DNA of 11,906 bases, taken from JALYUA01 sp039931865 (lineage in GTDB: Bacteria; Acidobacteriota; Thermoanaerobaculia; UBA5066; Gp7-AA6). Positions 1 through 6,768 of this stretch are shown here, in pieces; position 1 is the first letter of the stretch, and every line of letters begins with the position of its first letter. A program made the translations under genes and the position numbers. Location of the stretch: contig JBDTRB010000100.1 of assembly GCA_039931865.1 (NCBI GenBank), forward strand, positions 1 through 11,906. The letters run 5' to 3'. The notes under the pieces were generated by a model. That model searched no databases, was not told the DNA's origin, and was given only the letters and a program-made list of their open reading frames with translations.

Positions 1-21
1 CGCCATGGTCCGTATCTCCTT
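1..21 (-). CDS. Start of a divergent gene cut by the left edge (first two codons plus ribosome binding site)
   Basis: On the minus strand an ATG at 6-4 followed by GCG (3-1) is preceded, after an 8-base spacer, by AAGGAGA (complement of 15-21), a near-ideal Shine-Dalgarno site. This strongly suggests a divergently transcribed gene whose protein begins Met-Ala. Only two codons are in the window, so no product can be named. It shares the roughly 170-base upstream region with the kinase-like gene on the plus strand. Confidence 0.45.
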
Positions 22-187
22 GGGAACCGCCGTTGACGAGCCCGAGACCGAGACGATCCGGTGTGCGCAAAGCGTGCAAAATAGAGCGAAAAGGCGTTCG
101 ATAGCCCGAGACTGCAAAGAACGCGCCCGACGCTTGGCTCCGTACGTGGCGCGGTGAGGCGGGTCCGAGTTGTGAAAGCTTCAGACA
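7..187. promoter_or_regulatory. Divergent intergenic region between the left-edge gene and the kinase-like gene
   Basis: This gap must hold the promoters for two divergent genes. A more AT-rich stretch lies near 67-100. The 10-base word AGCCCGAGAC occurs twice in direct orientation, at 39-48 and 103-112, which could be paired regulator sites or chance in such GC-rich DNA. No convincing -35/-10 pair was found on either strand. Confidence 0.3.
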
Positions 188-1381
188 TTGTCCCACACAC
201 CCGGTGCGGCTCTTGCAGCGATCCGAGCGATGCTTCCCGAAGGAACCCCGGAACGAGGGACAGGCGGCTCCAAATCCGAGCTTCCGCGGCGCTTTGCCGG
301 ATTCCTCGCCACTTCCCTCCTCTCCCGCGACCCCCTCGGGGGCGTTTACCGCGCGCTCTCTCTCGAAGAGAAGCCGGAGGGTTTCGTCCGGCTCCGGATC
401 CTCGACGGTGAGGAGCTCTCTCGGGACCGCGCGGCGTCCGCCGTCCGCGCCCTGGCTGAAAAACACCCGCTTCCGGTCAGCCCCGTCCTGGCGGGCAACT
501 CTCGCGCCGGGGTTCACGAGGGGGTTCCCTGGGTGGCCTGGGATGAGTCGCACGGGCATGCCCTGGATCAGGTGCTGGCCTCCGCTTCCGCTTCGCGCAG
601 GAGCGCGAGGCTTCCTCCCGAGCACGCCCTGCTGATCGCCGACCGGCTCGCTCTGGCGCTGGAGCACGCGGCGCGGGGCGGCCCCGGAACGTCCTGCGCG
701 CACGGTCTCCTGTGGCCGGGATTCGTCACGATCGGTTCGGCCGGGGATGTCCGTGTGGGAGGGTTCGGGATGGCGCCGGCCGTGCTCCCATGGTCGGCCG
801 CTCCGGAACTCGAGACGGAGATCGGGCCCTACCTCGCTCCGGAGGTGCTTGAGAACGCCAACGCCGTCTCCGAGCCGGGGGCGGACGTTTACTCCGTGGG
901 CGCCGTGCTCCTGCACCTGCTGTCGGGCACCCGGCCTCCCGGGCGCGCGGCGGTCGAAGCGATCGGACCCGCTGAGCTTTATCCGCCGGGAGTGGCGGAG
1001 ATGCTTCGCGGCGCACTCTCCCGAGCCGCCTCGAGGAGGCCGTCGGCCACCCAGCTTCGCCGCGACATCGGAGGCGTGCTGGTCGCCGGCGGCCTTCAAC
1101 CGTCCAGCCGGGCTCTGGCGGCCTTCGTCGCGCGTCGGATGGCGACCCCACCCGCGGGTCCCGCCGAATCGCCTCCAGCCGGTGAGATACCGGCAGAGCC
1201 GCGGCTCTCGGAGGACGAGGAGTGGGAGCTCGCGCTGTCCCGACTGGAGCCCGAGGCGGCCGCGGAACCCGCTCTGCGGCGCCTCCCCCGTTCGGGCCCT
1301 CCCGCCAGAGTGCCCCTGCCGCCGGAAGCGCGCGATCCCCGCTCGCCGGGCGGTCCCCGGCGGAATCCTCTCCTCCGCTGA
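188..1381 (+). CDS. Serine/threonine kinase-like protein, probable pseudokinase
   Basis: A 397-residue protein with the outline of a eukaryotic-type Ser/Thr kinase but degraded catalytic motifs. A degenerate glycine-loop-like stretch (DPLGGVYRA, 49-57) begins the N-lobe, and the VAIK lysine position reads VRLRIL (67-72). The catalytic-loop region has AHGLLWPGF (171-179) where HRDLKPxN is expected, and the DFG position reads GFG (192-194). Structural elements are kept: YLAPE (215-219), DVYSVGAVLLHLLSG (233-247) and a late Arg near 283 that normally pairs with the APE Glu. The last 80 residues are Pro/Ala/Glu-rich and look disordered. There is no transmembrane segment or signal peptide. The start used is TTG at 188, with GAAAG about 10 bases upstream; ATG at 230 (residue 15) is the main alternative. 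It is probably a scaffold or phosphate-independent regulator (inference). It lies 74 bases ahead of murQ with no evident functional link. Confidence 0.75.
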   Translation: MSHTPGAALAAIRAMLPEGTPERGTGGSKSELPRRFAGFLATSLLSRDPLGGVYRALSLEEKPEGFVRLRILDGEELSRDRAASAVRALAEKHPLPVSPVLAGNSRAGVHEGVPWVAWDESHGHALDQVLASASASRRSARLPPEHALLIADRLALALEHAARGGPGTSCAHGLLWPGFVTIGSAGDVRVGGFGMAPAVLPWSAAPELETEIGPYLAPEVLENANAVSEPGADVYSVGAVLLHLLSGTRPPGRAAVEAIGPAELYPPGVAEMLRGALSRAASRRPSATQLRRDIGGVLVAGGLQPSSRALAAFVARRMATPPAGPAESPPAGEIPAEPRLSEDEEWELALSRLEPEAAAEPALRRLPRSGPPARVPLPPEARDPRSPGGPRRNPLLR

Positions 1382-1435
1382 CGGAAGTTTTCCGATCCGA
1401 CGCCGACGTCGACGTCCACAAGCGCGCTCGATGAA

Positions 1436-1455
1436 CCGGGCTAGACTGCCCGGGC
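1436..1455 (+). promoter_or_regulatory. Hairpin with -10-like element directly before murQ
   Basis: CCGGGC (1436-1441) and GCCCGG (1448-1453) form a perfect 6-bp stem around TAGACT (1442-1447), two bases before the GTG of murQ. TAGACT fits the TANNNT form of a -10 box and sits 8 bases from the start codon, the spacing seen for leaderless transcripts. There is no Shine-Dalgarno site here and an in-frame TGA at 1432-1434 rules out an earlier start. No -35 element is convincing, so the promoter reading is an inference. Confidence 0.3.
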
Positions 1456-2430
1456 GTGAAAGCCCGCCCGCAGAAACCTTCCTGGCAGCGGCTTGCGACG
1501 GAGGCGGTCCACCCTCGCGCGGGCCGTCTCGACTCGATGGGCATCCCGGGCATCGTTCGCCTCATGCAGGGCGAGGATCGGGCCGTCGTCGCGGCGCTCG
1601 TCCGGGCGCGCCCCCAGATCGTCGAGGCGGCAGAACTGTTCCGCGAAACGTTTCTCTCGGGAGGAACCTGCGTTCTGTTCGGCGCCGGGACGAGCGGGCG
1701 GCTCGCGGTGATCGAAGCGGCGGAGCTGCCGCCGACCTTCGGCACCGACCCGCGCCGGGTGCGCGCGGTCATCGCCGGCGGCCGGTCCGCGGTTTTCCGC
1801 GCGCGCGAAGGCGCGGAGGACCGCGAGGACGAGGGCGACGCGGGGGCGGCGCGTCTCTCTGCGGGTGATCTCGCAATCGGGGTGTCCGCGAGCTCCGTCA
1901 CTCCGTTTGTCCGGGGGGCGCTCGAGCGCGCGAGGCGGCAGGGGGCCCGCACCGTGCTCGTGACGGCCAGTCGGAGCCGGGCGATCGAAGCGGTCGCCCA
2001 GGTCGTCGTCCGCCTGTCCGTCGGGCCTGAGGTGCTCGCGGGTTCAACGCGCCTGAAGGCCGGCACTGCGACCAAGCTCGCGTTGAACCAGATCACGACG
2101 GCCGCTCTCGCGGCCTCCGGGAAAGTCTTCGGCCCCTGGATGGTGGACCTGCGCTCGGGCTCCGCGAAGCTGCGCGACCGCGCGCGCCGGATCGTCGCGG
2201 GAGCCGGACAGACCACGCCACGCCGAGCGGCGGCCCTCCTCTCCCGCGCGGACGGGGAGGTGAAGACCGCGATCCTCATGGCAAAGACCGGAGCGACGCC
2301 GCAACAGGCGCGGGAGTGGCTCGTCCGATCCGAAGGCCACCTGCGCGCGGCGCTCGGAAAACCGAAATACGGCGGCATCGGCCCGGCTGGCTCGCCGAGG
2401 CACAAGCACAAGCGATCTCCGCCGGGATGA
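1456..2430 (+). CDS. murQ: N-acetylmuramic acid 6-phosphate etherase (MurQ)
   Basis: MurQ cleaves the D-lactyl ether of MurNAc-6-phosphate, giving GlcNAc-6-phosphate and lactate in cytosolic peptidoglycan recycling. The 324-residue protein has the family layout: an N-terminal TEAVHPRAGRLD region (15-26), an SIS sugar-isomerase fold with GAGTSGRL (76-83), the catalytic-Glu segment AAELPPTFG (88-96), the second Glu cluster REGAED (117-122), GPEVLAGSTRLKAGTATK (190-207) and the C-terminal helical domain to about residue 301. Length is close to the usual 300, with a basic, Pro/Lys-rich tail of about 20 residues. An oddity is SASSVTPFV (144-152), where most family members read AASGRTPYV, so a Gly and an Arg in a sugar-binding loop are changed. 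GTG at 1456 is the only reasonable start. The dedicated kinase partner is not adjacent; the BadF-type kinase at 9941-10888 is a candidate. Confidence 0.93.
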   Translation: MKARPQKPSWQRLATEAVHPRAGRLDSMGIPGIVRLMQGEDRAVVAALVRARPQIVEAAELFRETFLSGGTCVLFGAGTSGRLAVIEAAELPPTFGTDPRRVRAVIAGGRSAVFRAREGAEDREDEGDAGAARLSAGDLAIGVSASSVTPFVRGALERARRQGARTVLVTASRSRAIEAVAQVVVRLSVGPEVLAGSTRLKAGTATKLALNQITTAALAASGKVFGPWMVDLRSGSAKLRDRARRIVAGAGQTTPRRAAALLSRADGEVKTAILMAKTGATPQQAREWLVRSEGHLRAALGKPKYGGIGPAGSPRHKHKRSPPG

Positions 2431-2451
2431 GAAATTGATTCTTCTCATCGT

Positions 2452-2467
2452 TCGGACAATTTTCCGA
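2452..2467. promoter_or_regulatory. Operator-like dyad upstream of the galactose operon
   Basis: TCGGA-CAATTT-TCCGA is a 16-base dyad in which seven of eight base pairs match about an AATT centre. It lies in the 101-base gap between murQ and the GH2 gene, about 65 bases before the proposed GH2 start. TTGATT at 2435-2440 could be a -35 element, but the matching -10 is weak. The symmetry and position suit a repressor site, such as a LacI- or GntR-type regulator. No regulator gene is in the window. Confidence 0.4.
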
Positions 2468-2488
2468 CCCGGGCGAGAAGGAGTCGCC

Positions 2489-2506
2489 ACCGCCGACAAA
2501 GGCGGT
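2489..2506 (+). promoter_or_regulatory. Small hairpin in the leader of the GH2 gene
   Basis: ACCGCC (2489-2494) and GGCGGT (2501-2506) form a perfect 6-bp stem with a GACAAA loop. No T-run follows, so it is not a classic terminator. It lies in the putative 5' leader, 12 bases ahead of the GGAGAGG ribosome site, and could be structural or a weak murQ terminator. Confidence 0.25.
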
Positions 2507-2517
2507 TACGCTCGCAC

Positions 2518-2524
2518 GGAGAGG
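2518..2524 (+). promoter_or_regulatory. Ribosome binding site that decides the GH2 start
   Basis: GGAGAGG at 2518-2524 is the only strong Shine-Dalgarno match upstream of the GH2 gene. It stands 7 bases before CTG at 2532, which opens the GH2 reading frame directly after its upstream stop (TGA at 2526-2528). This spacing is what one expects for a functional start and supports CTG initiation. Confidence 0.4.
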
Positions 2525-2531
2525 TTGATTT

Positions 2532-4475
2532 CTGGTCGTCACGAGGAAGAGGCACAGGGCGAAGAGCAAACGGAATGCTGAGCCGTTCCGGCGGGGAATC
2601 GCGCCACGGCCGGAAGGACATGCGTATCCGCGCCCGCAGCTTCAACGCTCCGGCTGGATTTCGCTGAACGGGGACTGGGATTTCGCGATCGATCCCGACG
2701 CCGACTGGTCGGGTCCGGCGCAGGTGCGCTGGACGCGGACGATCCGGGTTCCCTTCTCTCCCGAAACTCCGGCGAGCGGAATCGGGGACTCCGGCTTTTA
2801 TCGAGCCTGCTGGTACCGGCGGCAGATTGCTGCGCCGCATCTCGCGCCGGGTCAGCGGCTCCTTCTGCACTTCGGCGCCGTCGACTACGGTGCGACGGTG
2901 TGGATAAACGGCGCCCGCGCGGCGTTCCACGAAGGCGGTTACACCTCATTCACCGTGGACACGACCGAATATCTCGCGGGCTCGCACGAGCTCGAGATCA
3001 TCGTGCGCGCCGAGGACGACCCGACCGACCTCGCCAAGCCGCGCGGCAAGCAGGACTGGCAGCTTCAGCCGCACTCGATCTGGTACCCGCGGACCACCGG
3101 GATCTGGCAGACGGTCTGGCTCGAGCGCGTGCCGTCGAGCTGGATCGAAGAGATCCGCTGGACGCCGAACCTCGAACGATGGGAGATCGGGCTCGAAGCG
3201 CGACTCGGCGGAAAGCCGCCCGAGGGCCTCTGGCTGTCCGTCAAGCTCCGAGCGAACAACGTGCTCCTCGCCGACGACAGCTATCGCGTCATCGCGGGAG
3301 AAGTTCACCGCCGCATTGCTCTCTCCGATCCCGGGATCGATGACTACAGAAACGAGCTTCTCTGGAGCCCCGCGAGGCCTCAACTGATCGACGTCGAGCT
3401 CCAGCTGTGGGCCGGTCGCGGAGACCTCATCGACTCCGTCCGCAGCTACACGGCGATCCGGTCGATCGCGGTGCAGGGAGACCGCCTTCTCCTGAACGGA
3501 CGTCCGTACAACCTCCGGATGATTCTCGACCAGGGATACTGGCCGGAAACGGGGCTGACCGCTCCCGAAGACGCCGCGCTGCGCCGCGACGTCGAGCTCG
3601 CCCGGGCGATGGGGTTCAACGGCGTGCGCAAGCACCAGAAGATCGAGGACCCCCGCTATCTTTTCTGGGCGGACGTTCTCGGCCTCGCGGTGTGGCTCGA
3701 GATGCCGAGCGCGTACCGCTACACGGACCGTTCGATCGAACGGGTGACCCGCGAGTGGACCGACGCCCTGAAGCGCGACTACAGCCATCCCTGTGTCATC
3801 GGGCTCGTCCCGTTCAACGAGTCGTGGGGGGTGCCGAACCTTCCGGACAGCCCGAAGGAGCGGCACTACGTCCGCGGGCTGTATCACTTGACCAAGACCC
3901 TGGATCCCACGCGCCCGGTAGTCGGAAACGACGGATGGGAGAGCGTCGCGACGGACATCATCGGAATCCACGACTACGACCCGAACCCCGAGACCATCGC
4001 GCGCCGGTACCTGACGGAAGACGTTTCGCCGCGGCTTTTTCAGCGCGAACGTCCCGGCGGAAGGCTCCTCGTCCTCGAGGGACAGACCGATCATCCGATC
4101 GTGCTCTCCGAGTTCGGAGGGATGGCGTATTCGCGGGACACCGAGAGAACGTGGGGTTATTCGCGGGCGGGCAGCGCCGGAGCGTTCGCGGACAACTATT
4201 GCAAGCTGCTGGACGCCGTGCGCTCGATCAATCTGCTCGCCGGATTCTGCTACACCCAGTTCGCGGACACGTACCAGGAGGCGAACGGTCTGCTCTACGC
4301 CGACCGCACTCCAAAGATCCCGCTCGAGGTCATCGCCGAGGCGACGCGCGGAGCGGCGACGTCTGCCGTCGTTCCCTCTCCGAGTCAGAACAGTCTTCCG
4401 TTTCTCGACCGCGGTGAGCCGCCCCCGAACGTCAGCGAGGAGCTCGAGTCGAACGTCGACGAGGGCTCTGAGTGA
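2532..4475 (+). CDS. Glycoside hydrolase family 2 protein, beta-galactosidase-like
   Basis: Retaining exo-beta-glycosidase of the GH2 fold, probably acting on a beta-galactoside given galT and galK behind it; beta-glucuronidase or another beta-glycosidase activity is possible. From CTG at 2532 it has 647 residues: a basic N-tail (1-30), a jelly-roll sugar-binding domain opening with YPRPQLQRSGWISLNGDWDF (32-51), an Ig-like sandwich around 205-315 and a TIM barrel to about 608. The acid/base is Glu430 in FNESWG and the nucleophile Glu527 in LSEFGG. HDYD (480-483) and FCYTQFADTYQEANG (572-586) are also family-typical. The last 40 residues are acidic and look disordered. No signal peptide is seen, so it should be cytosolic. 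The start is uncertain: the frame is open from 2529 but has no ATG, GTG or TTG before GTG 2724, and starting at 2724 would cut off conserved sequence. The stop overlaps the galT start by four bases. Confidence 0.93.
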   Translation: MVVTRKRHRAKSKRNAEPFRRGIAPRPEGHAYPRPQLQRSGWISLNGDWDFAIDPDADWSGPAQVRWTRTIRVPFSPETPASGIGDSGFYRACWYRRQIAAPHLAPGQRLLLHFGAVDYGATVWINGARAAFHEGGYTSFTVDTTEYLAGSHELEIIVRAEDDPTDLAKPRGKQDWQLQPHSIWYPRTTGIWQTVWLERVPSSWIEEIRWTPNLERWEIGLEARLGGKPPEGLWLSVKLRANNVLLADDSYRVIAGEVHRRIALSDPGIDDYRNELLWSPARPQLIDVELQLWAGRGDLIDSVRSYTAIRSIAVQGDRLLLNGRPYNLRMILDQGYWPETGLTAPEDAALRRDVELARAMGFNGVRKHQKIEDPRYLFWADVLGLAVWLEMPSAYRYTDRSIERVTREWTDALKRDYSHPCVIGLVPFNESWGVPNLPDSPKERHYVRGLYHLTKTLDPTRPVVGNDGWESVATDIIGIHDYDPNPETIARRYLTEDVSPRLFQRERPGGRLLVLEGQTDHPIVLSEFGGMAYSRDTERTWGYSRAGSAGAFADNYCKLLDAVRSINLLAGFCYTQFADTYQEANGLLYADRTPKIPLEVIAEATRGAATSAVVPSPSQNSLPFLDRGEPPPNVSEELESNVDEGSE

Positions 4476-5575
4476 CGATCCACTGGCGCGAGCTGATCAA
4501 GCCGGACGGGCGGCGGCTGGTCCTCTACTCCCGCCGCCCGATCCCTGAAGAGATCGAAGCCCCGAGCCCCGAGAAGGCCCCCCTCCACCCGAATTCGCAT
4601 CTCCGGTGGCATTCGCTCCGCGGAGAGTGGGTCTCCTACGCCACGCACCGTCAGAACCGAACGTTTCTACCCCTTCCCGAATACAACCCTCTCGCGCCGA
4701 GCTCCGAGCACCCGACGGAGGTTCCCGCCGGCGACTGGGACGCCGCGGTCTTCGAAAACCTGTTTCCCACTTTGAGCTCCGAGTCCCACGACCCGCCGCC
4801 CGAGATCGTCCTGACGCGGCCGGCGCTGGGCGCCTGCGAAGTGGTCGTGTTCACCCAGGACCCGAAGTCGAGCCTGGGCGCGCTCCCGCTCGCGCACCTG
4901 GAGCTCCTCCTCGAAGTCTGGGCGGATCGCTACCGCGTGCTCGGTGCGCGCGACGACGTGCAGTACGTCTTCCCCTTCGAAAACCGCGGCGTCGAGGTGG
5001 GCGTCACGCTCTCTCACCCGCACGGGCAGATTTACGCCTACCCCTTCGTGCCCCCGATCCCCGCGCGCGAGCTCGAGCTCCAGGGAGAACATTTTCGCGC
5101 GACGGGCCGCGGGCTTCTGGACGAGACGATCGCGGCGGAGCTCGCGGACGGCCGCCGCATTCTCTACTCCGGCCCGCACGCCGTCGCGTGGGTGCCCGTC
5201 TTCGCGCGGTATGCCTACGAGGTGTGGGTCGCTCCCCGGCGGCCCGCGCCGAGCGTCGCGGACCTGACGCCGGTCGAGCGCGGAGACTTCGCCCGCGCCC
5301 TGAAAACGGTACTCCTGCAGTACGACGGTCTCTGGGGAAAGCCGTTCCCGTACATCCTCGCGTTCCATCAGGCCCCGACGGACGGGTGGCCGCATCCGGA
5401 AGCGCACCTCCACATCGAGTTCTATCCGCCATACCGGACGAAGGACCGGCTGAAGTATCTCGCCGGCAGCGAAATCGGAGCCGGCGCATTCACCGCCGAC
5501 ACGCTCCCGGAGGAGAAGGCCGCCGAGCTGCGGCGCGTCGAGGTCACGCTTGGCAGCGACGACGACGGAATCTGA
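4472..5575 (+). CDS. galT: Galactose-1-phosphate uridylyltransferase
   Basis: GalT swaps UMP between UDP-glucose and galactose-1-phosphate, the middle step of the Leloir pathway. The 367-residue protein has the HIT-superfamily active site SHPHGQIYAYPF (181-192), with His184 as the uridylylated nucleophile, preceded by VFPFENRGVEVG (166-177). GEWVSYATHRQNR (51-63), AVFENLFPTL (92-101), FHQAPTDGWPH (298-308) and HLHIEFYPPYR (312-322) also match the family. Length is normal. The metal-site cysteines of the E. coli enzyme are missing: the usual YCPLCP region reads YNPLAP (71-76), and the ligand His of the D-H-S-K segment is Pro (DPKSSL, 130-135). GTG at 4472 overlaps the GH2 stop (GTGA), so translation is probably coupled. 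The gene runs 26 bases into galK. Confidence 0.96.
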   Translation: MTIHWRELIKPDGRRLVLYSRRPIPEEIEAPSPEKAPLHPNSHLRWHSLRGEWVSYATHRQNRTFLPLPEYNPLAPSSEHPTEVPAGDWDAAVFENLFPTLSSESHDPPPEIVLTRPALGACEVVVFTQDPKSSLGALPLAHLELLLEVWADRYRVLGARDDVQYVFPFENRGVEVGVTLSHPHGQIYAYPFVPPIPARELELQGEHFRATGRGLLDETIAAELADGRRILYSGPHAVAWVPVFARYAYEVWVAPRRPAPSVADLTPVERGDFARALKTVLLQYDGLWGKPFPYILAFHQAPTDGWPHPEAHLHIEFYPPYRTKDRLKYLAGSEIGAGAFTADTLPEEKAAELRRVEVTLGSDDDGI

Positions 5576-6686
5576 CTCCGGCTCGCCGGGTTTCCGGGAA
5601 GTCTTCGGCCGGGAACCCGATGCGGCCGCCGACGCCCCGGGGCGGGTCAACCTGATCGGCGAGCACACCGACTACAACGGGGGGTTCGTTCTCCCGACCG
5701 CGATCCCGCAGAAGACGCGCGCCGAGATCGGCCGGCGGAGCGACCGGCGGGTGCGCGCGGGCAGCGCGGAGGTGGATGGAGGCGGGTTCTCGGAGTACCA
5801 CCTCGGCCAGGAAGCGCGGCGCGGCGCCTGGATCGACTACGTGCAGGGCGTCACGGCGGAGCTCCAGCGACAGGGTCTGGCGCTCCCCGGATTCGACCTC
5901 TGGCTGAGGTCCACGGTCCCGGTGGGAAGCGGCCTCTCTTCGAGCGCCGCGCTCGAGGTCTCGGTGCTGCGCGCGCTCCGCGAGCTCGCCGGCCTTTCGC
6001 TGGACGACGTCGCGATCGCCCTCGCGGGGCAGCGTGCCGAAAACGACCTCGTCGGCGCCCCCGTCGGCGTCATGGACCAGATGGCGTCGAGCCTGGCGGA
6101 AGTCGGCGTCGCGCTGTTCCTCGACACGCGCACTCTGCTCACGGAGCGCATCCCGATCTCCCGGACGGCCGAGCTCTTCGTCATCGACTCGGGCGTGCGG
6201 CACGACCACGCGGCCGGTGACTATCGCAAGCGGCGCGCGGAATGCGAACAGGCGGCCCGCCGCCTCGGTGTCCCGGAGCTGCGCGACTTTCCCGCGGATC
6301 GGCGGGGCGAGCTCGAAGCGCTTCCCGAGCCGCTGCGCCGCCGCGCTCGTCACGTGGTCACCGAGAACGCGCGAGTCATTGAGGCGGTCGCGGCGCTGAA
6401 GACGGAAGACCTGCGCGGCCTCGGCCGGCTGTTCAACTCCTCGCACGACTCGGAGCGGGACGACTTCGAGGTCTCGGTGCCGGCCGTCGACGCGATCGTG
6501 AACGCGGCGCGAGGCGAGGTGGGCGTGTACGGCGCAAGGTTGACGGGCGGCGGCTTCGGGGGCAGTGTGGTCGTCCTGGCGGGTCATGGGGCCGGCGGGA
6601 ACCTCGGACCCCGGATCGTCGAACGGGCCCGGGCAAAAGGAGCGCCGGCCGCCCGTCTGGTCGTCGTATCCGGGGCTGAAAACTGA
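5550..6686 (+). CDS. galK: Galactokinase
   Basis: GalK phosphorylates alpha-D-galactose with ATP to galactose-1-phosphate, the substrate of the GalT just upstream. This 378-residue GHMP-family kinase shows the galactokinase signature GRVNLIGEHTDYNGG (31-45), the ATP loop PVGSGLSSSAALE (124-136), the catalytic Asp176 in GVMDQMAS (173-180), VIDSGVRHDHAAGDY (211-225) and the third GHMP motif LTGGGFGGSV (331-340). Length is typical and all key residues are present. The start is TTG at 5550, inside the end of galT, with GAGGT (5540-5544) five bases upstream. The 26-base overlap indicates one polycistronic mRNA: GH2, galT, galK. GalM and GalE, needed to complete the pathway, are not in the window. 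Confidence 0.97.
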   Translation: MAATTTESDSGSPGFREVFGREPDAAADAPGRVNLIGEHTDYNGGFVLPTAIPQKTRAEIGRRSDRRVRAGSAEVDGGGFSEYHLGQEARRGAWIDYVQGVTAELQRQGLALPGFDLWLRSTVPVGSGLSSSAALEVSVLRALRELAGLSLDDVAIALAGQRAENDLVGAPVGVMDQMASSLAEVGVALFLDTRTLLTERIPISRTAELFVIDSGVRHDHAAGDYRKRRAECEQAARRLGVPELRDFPADRRGELEALPEPLRRRARHVVTENARVIEAVAALKTEDLRGLGRLFNSSHDSERDDFEVSVPAVDAIVNAARGEVGVYGARLTGGGFGGSVVVLAGHGAGGNLGPRIVERARAKGAPAARLVVVSGAEN

Positions 6687-6768
6687 CCTGGACACCACCC
6701 TTCCAGGCGCTCTAAGTCTCACGCACTGAGGCGGCTACAACCGGCACGGATCTTGAACCAGCTCTCGC
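6687..6768 (+). other. Short gap between galK and the glycosyltransferase gene
   Basis: Right after the galK stop, CCTGG (6687-6691) and CCAGG (6703-6707) could form a 5-bp hairpin with an 11-base loop, too weak to call a terminator. No clear Shine-Dalgarno site precedes the ATG at 6769. TACAAC at 6736-6741 resembles a -10 box but lacks a good -35. Whether the glycosyltransferase is co-transcribed with the gal operon is undecided. Confidence 0.25.

Noticed and set aside
726..2411. Long open frame (561 codons) on the minus strand opposite the kinase-like gene and murQ
   Set aside because: It spans two plus-strand genes with clear family motifs, is dominated by Arg, Ala, Pro and Ser, and has no recognisable domain. 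It is a GC-driven shadow.
2946..4094. 382-codon minus-strand frame inside the GH2 gene
   Set aside because: It lies fully antisense to catalytic GH2 sequence and has no family features.
6687..6707. CCTGG/CCAGG hairpin after galK as a terminator
   Set aside because: Only a 5-bp stem with an 11-base loop and no T-run; too weak.
5544..6722. 392-codon minus-strand frame opposite galK
   Set aside because: It is antisense to a complete galactokinase with all motifs; composition is Arg/Asp/His-rich as expected of a shadow.
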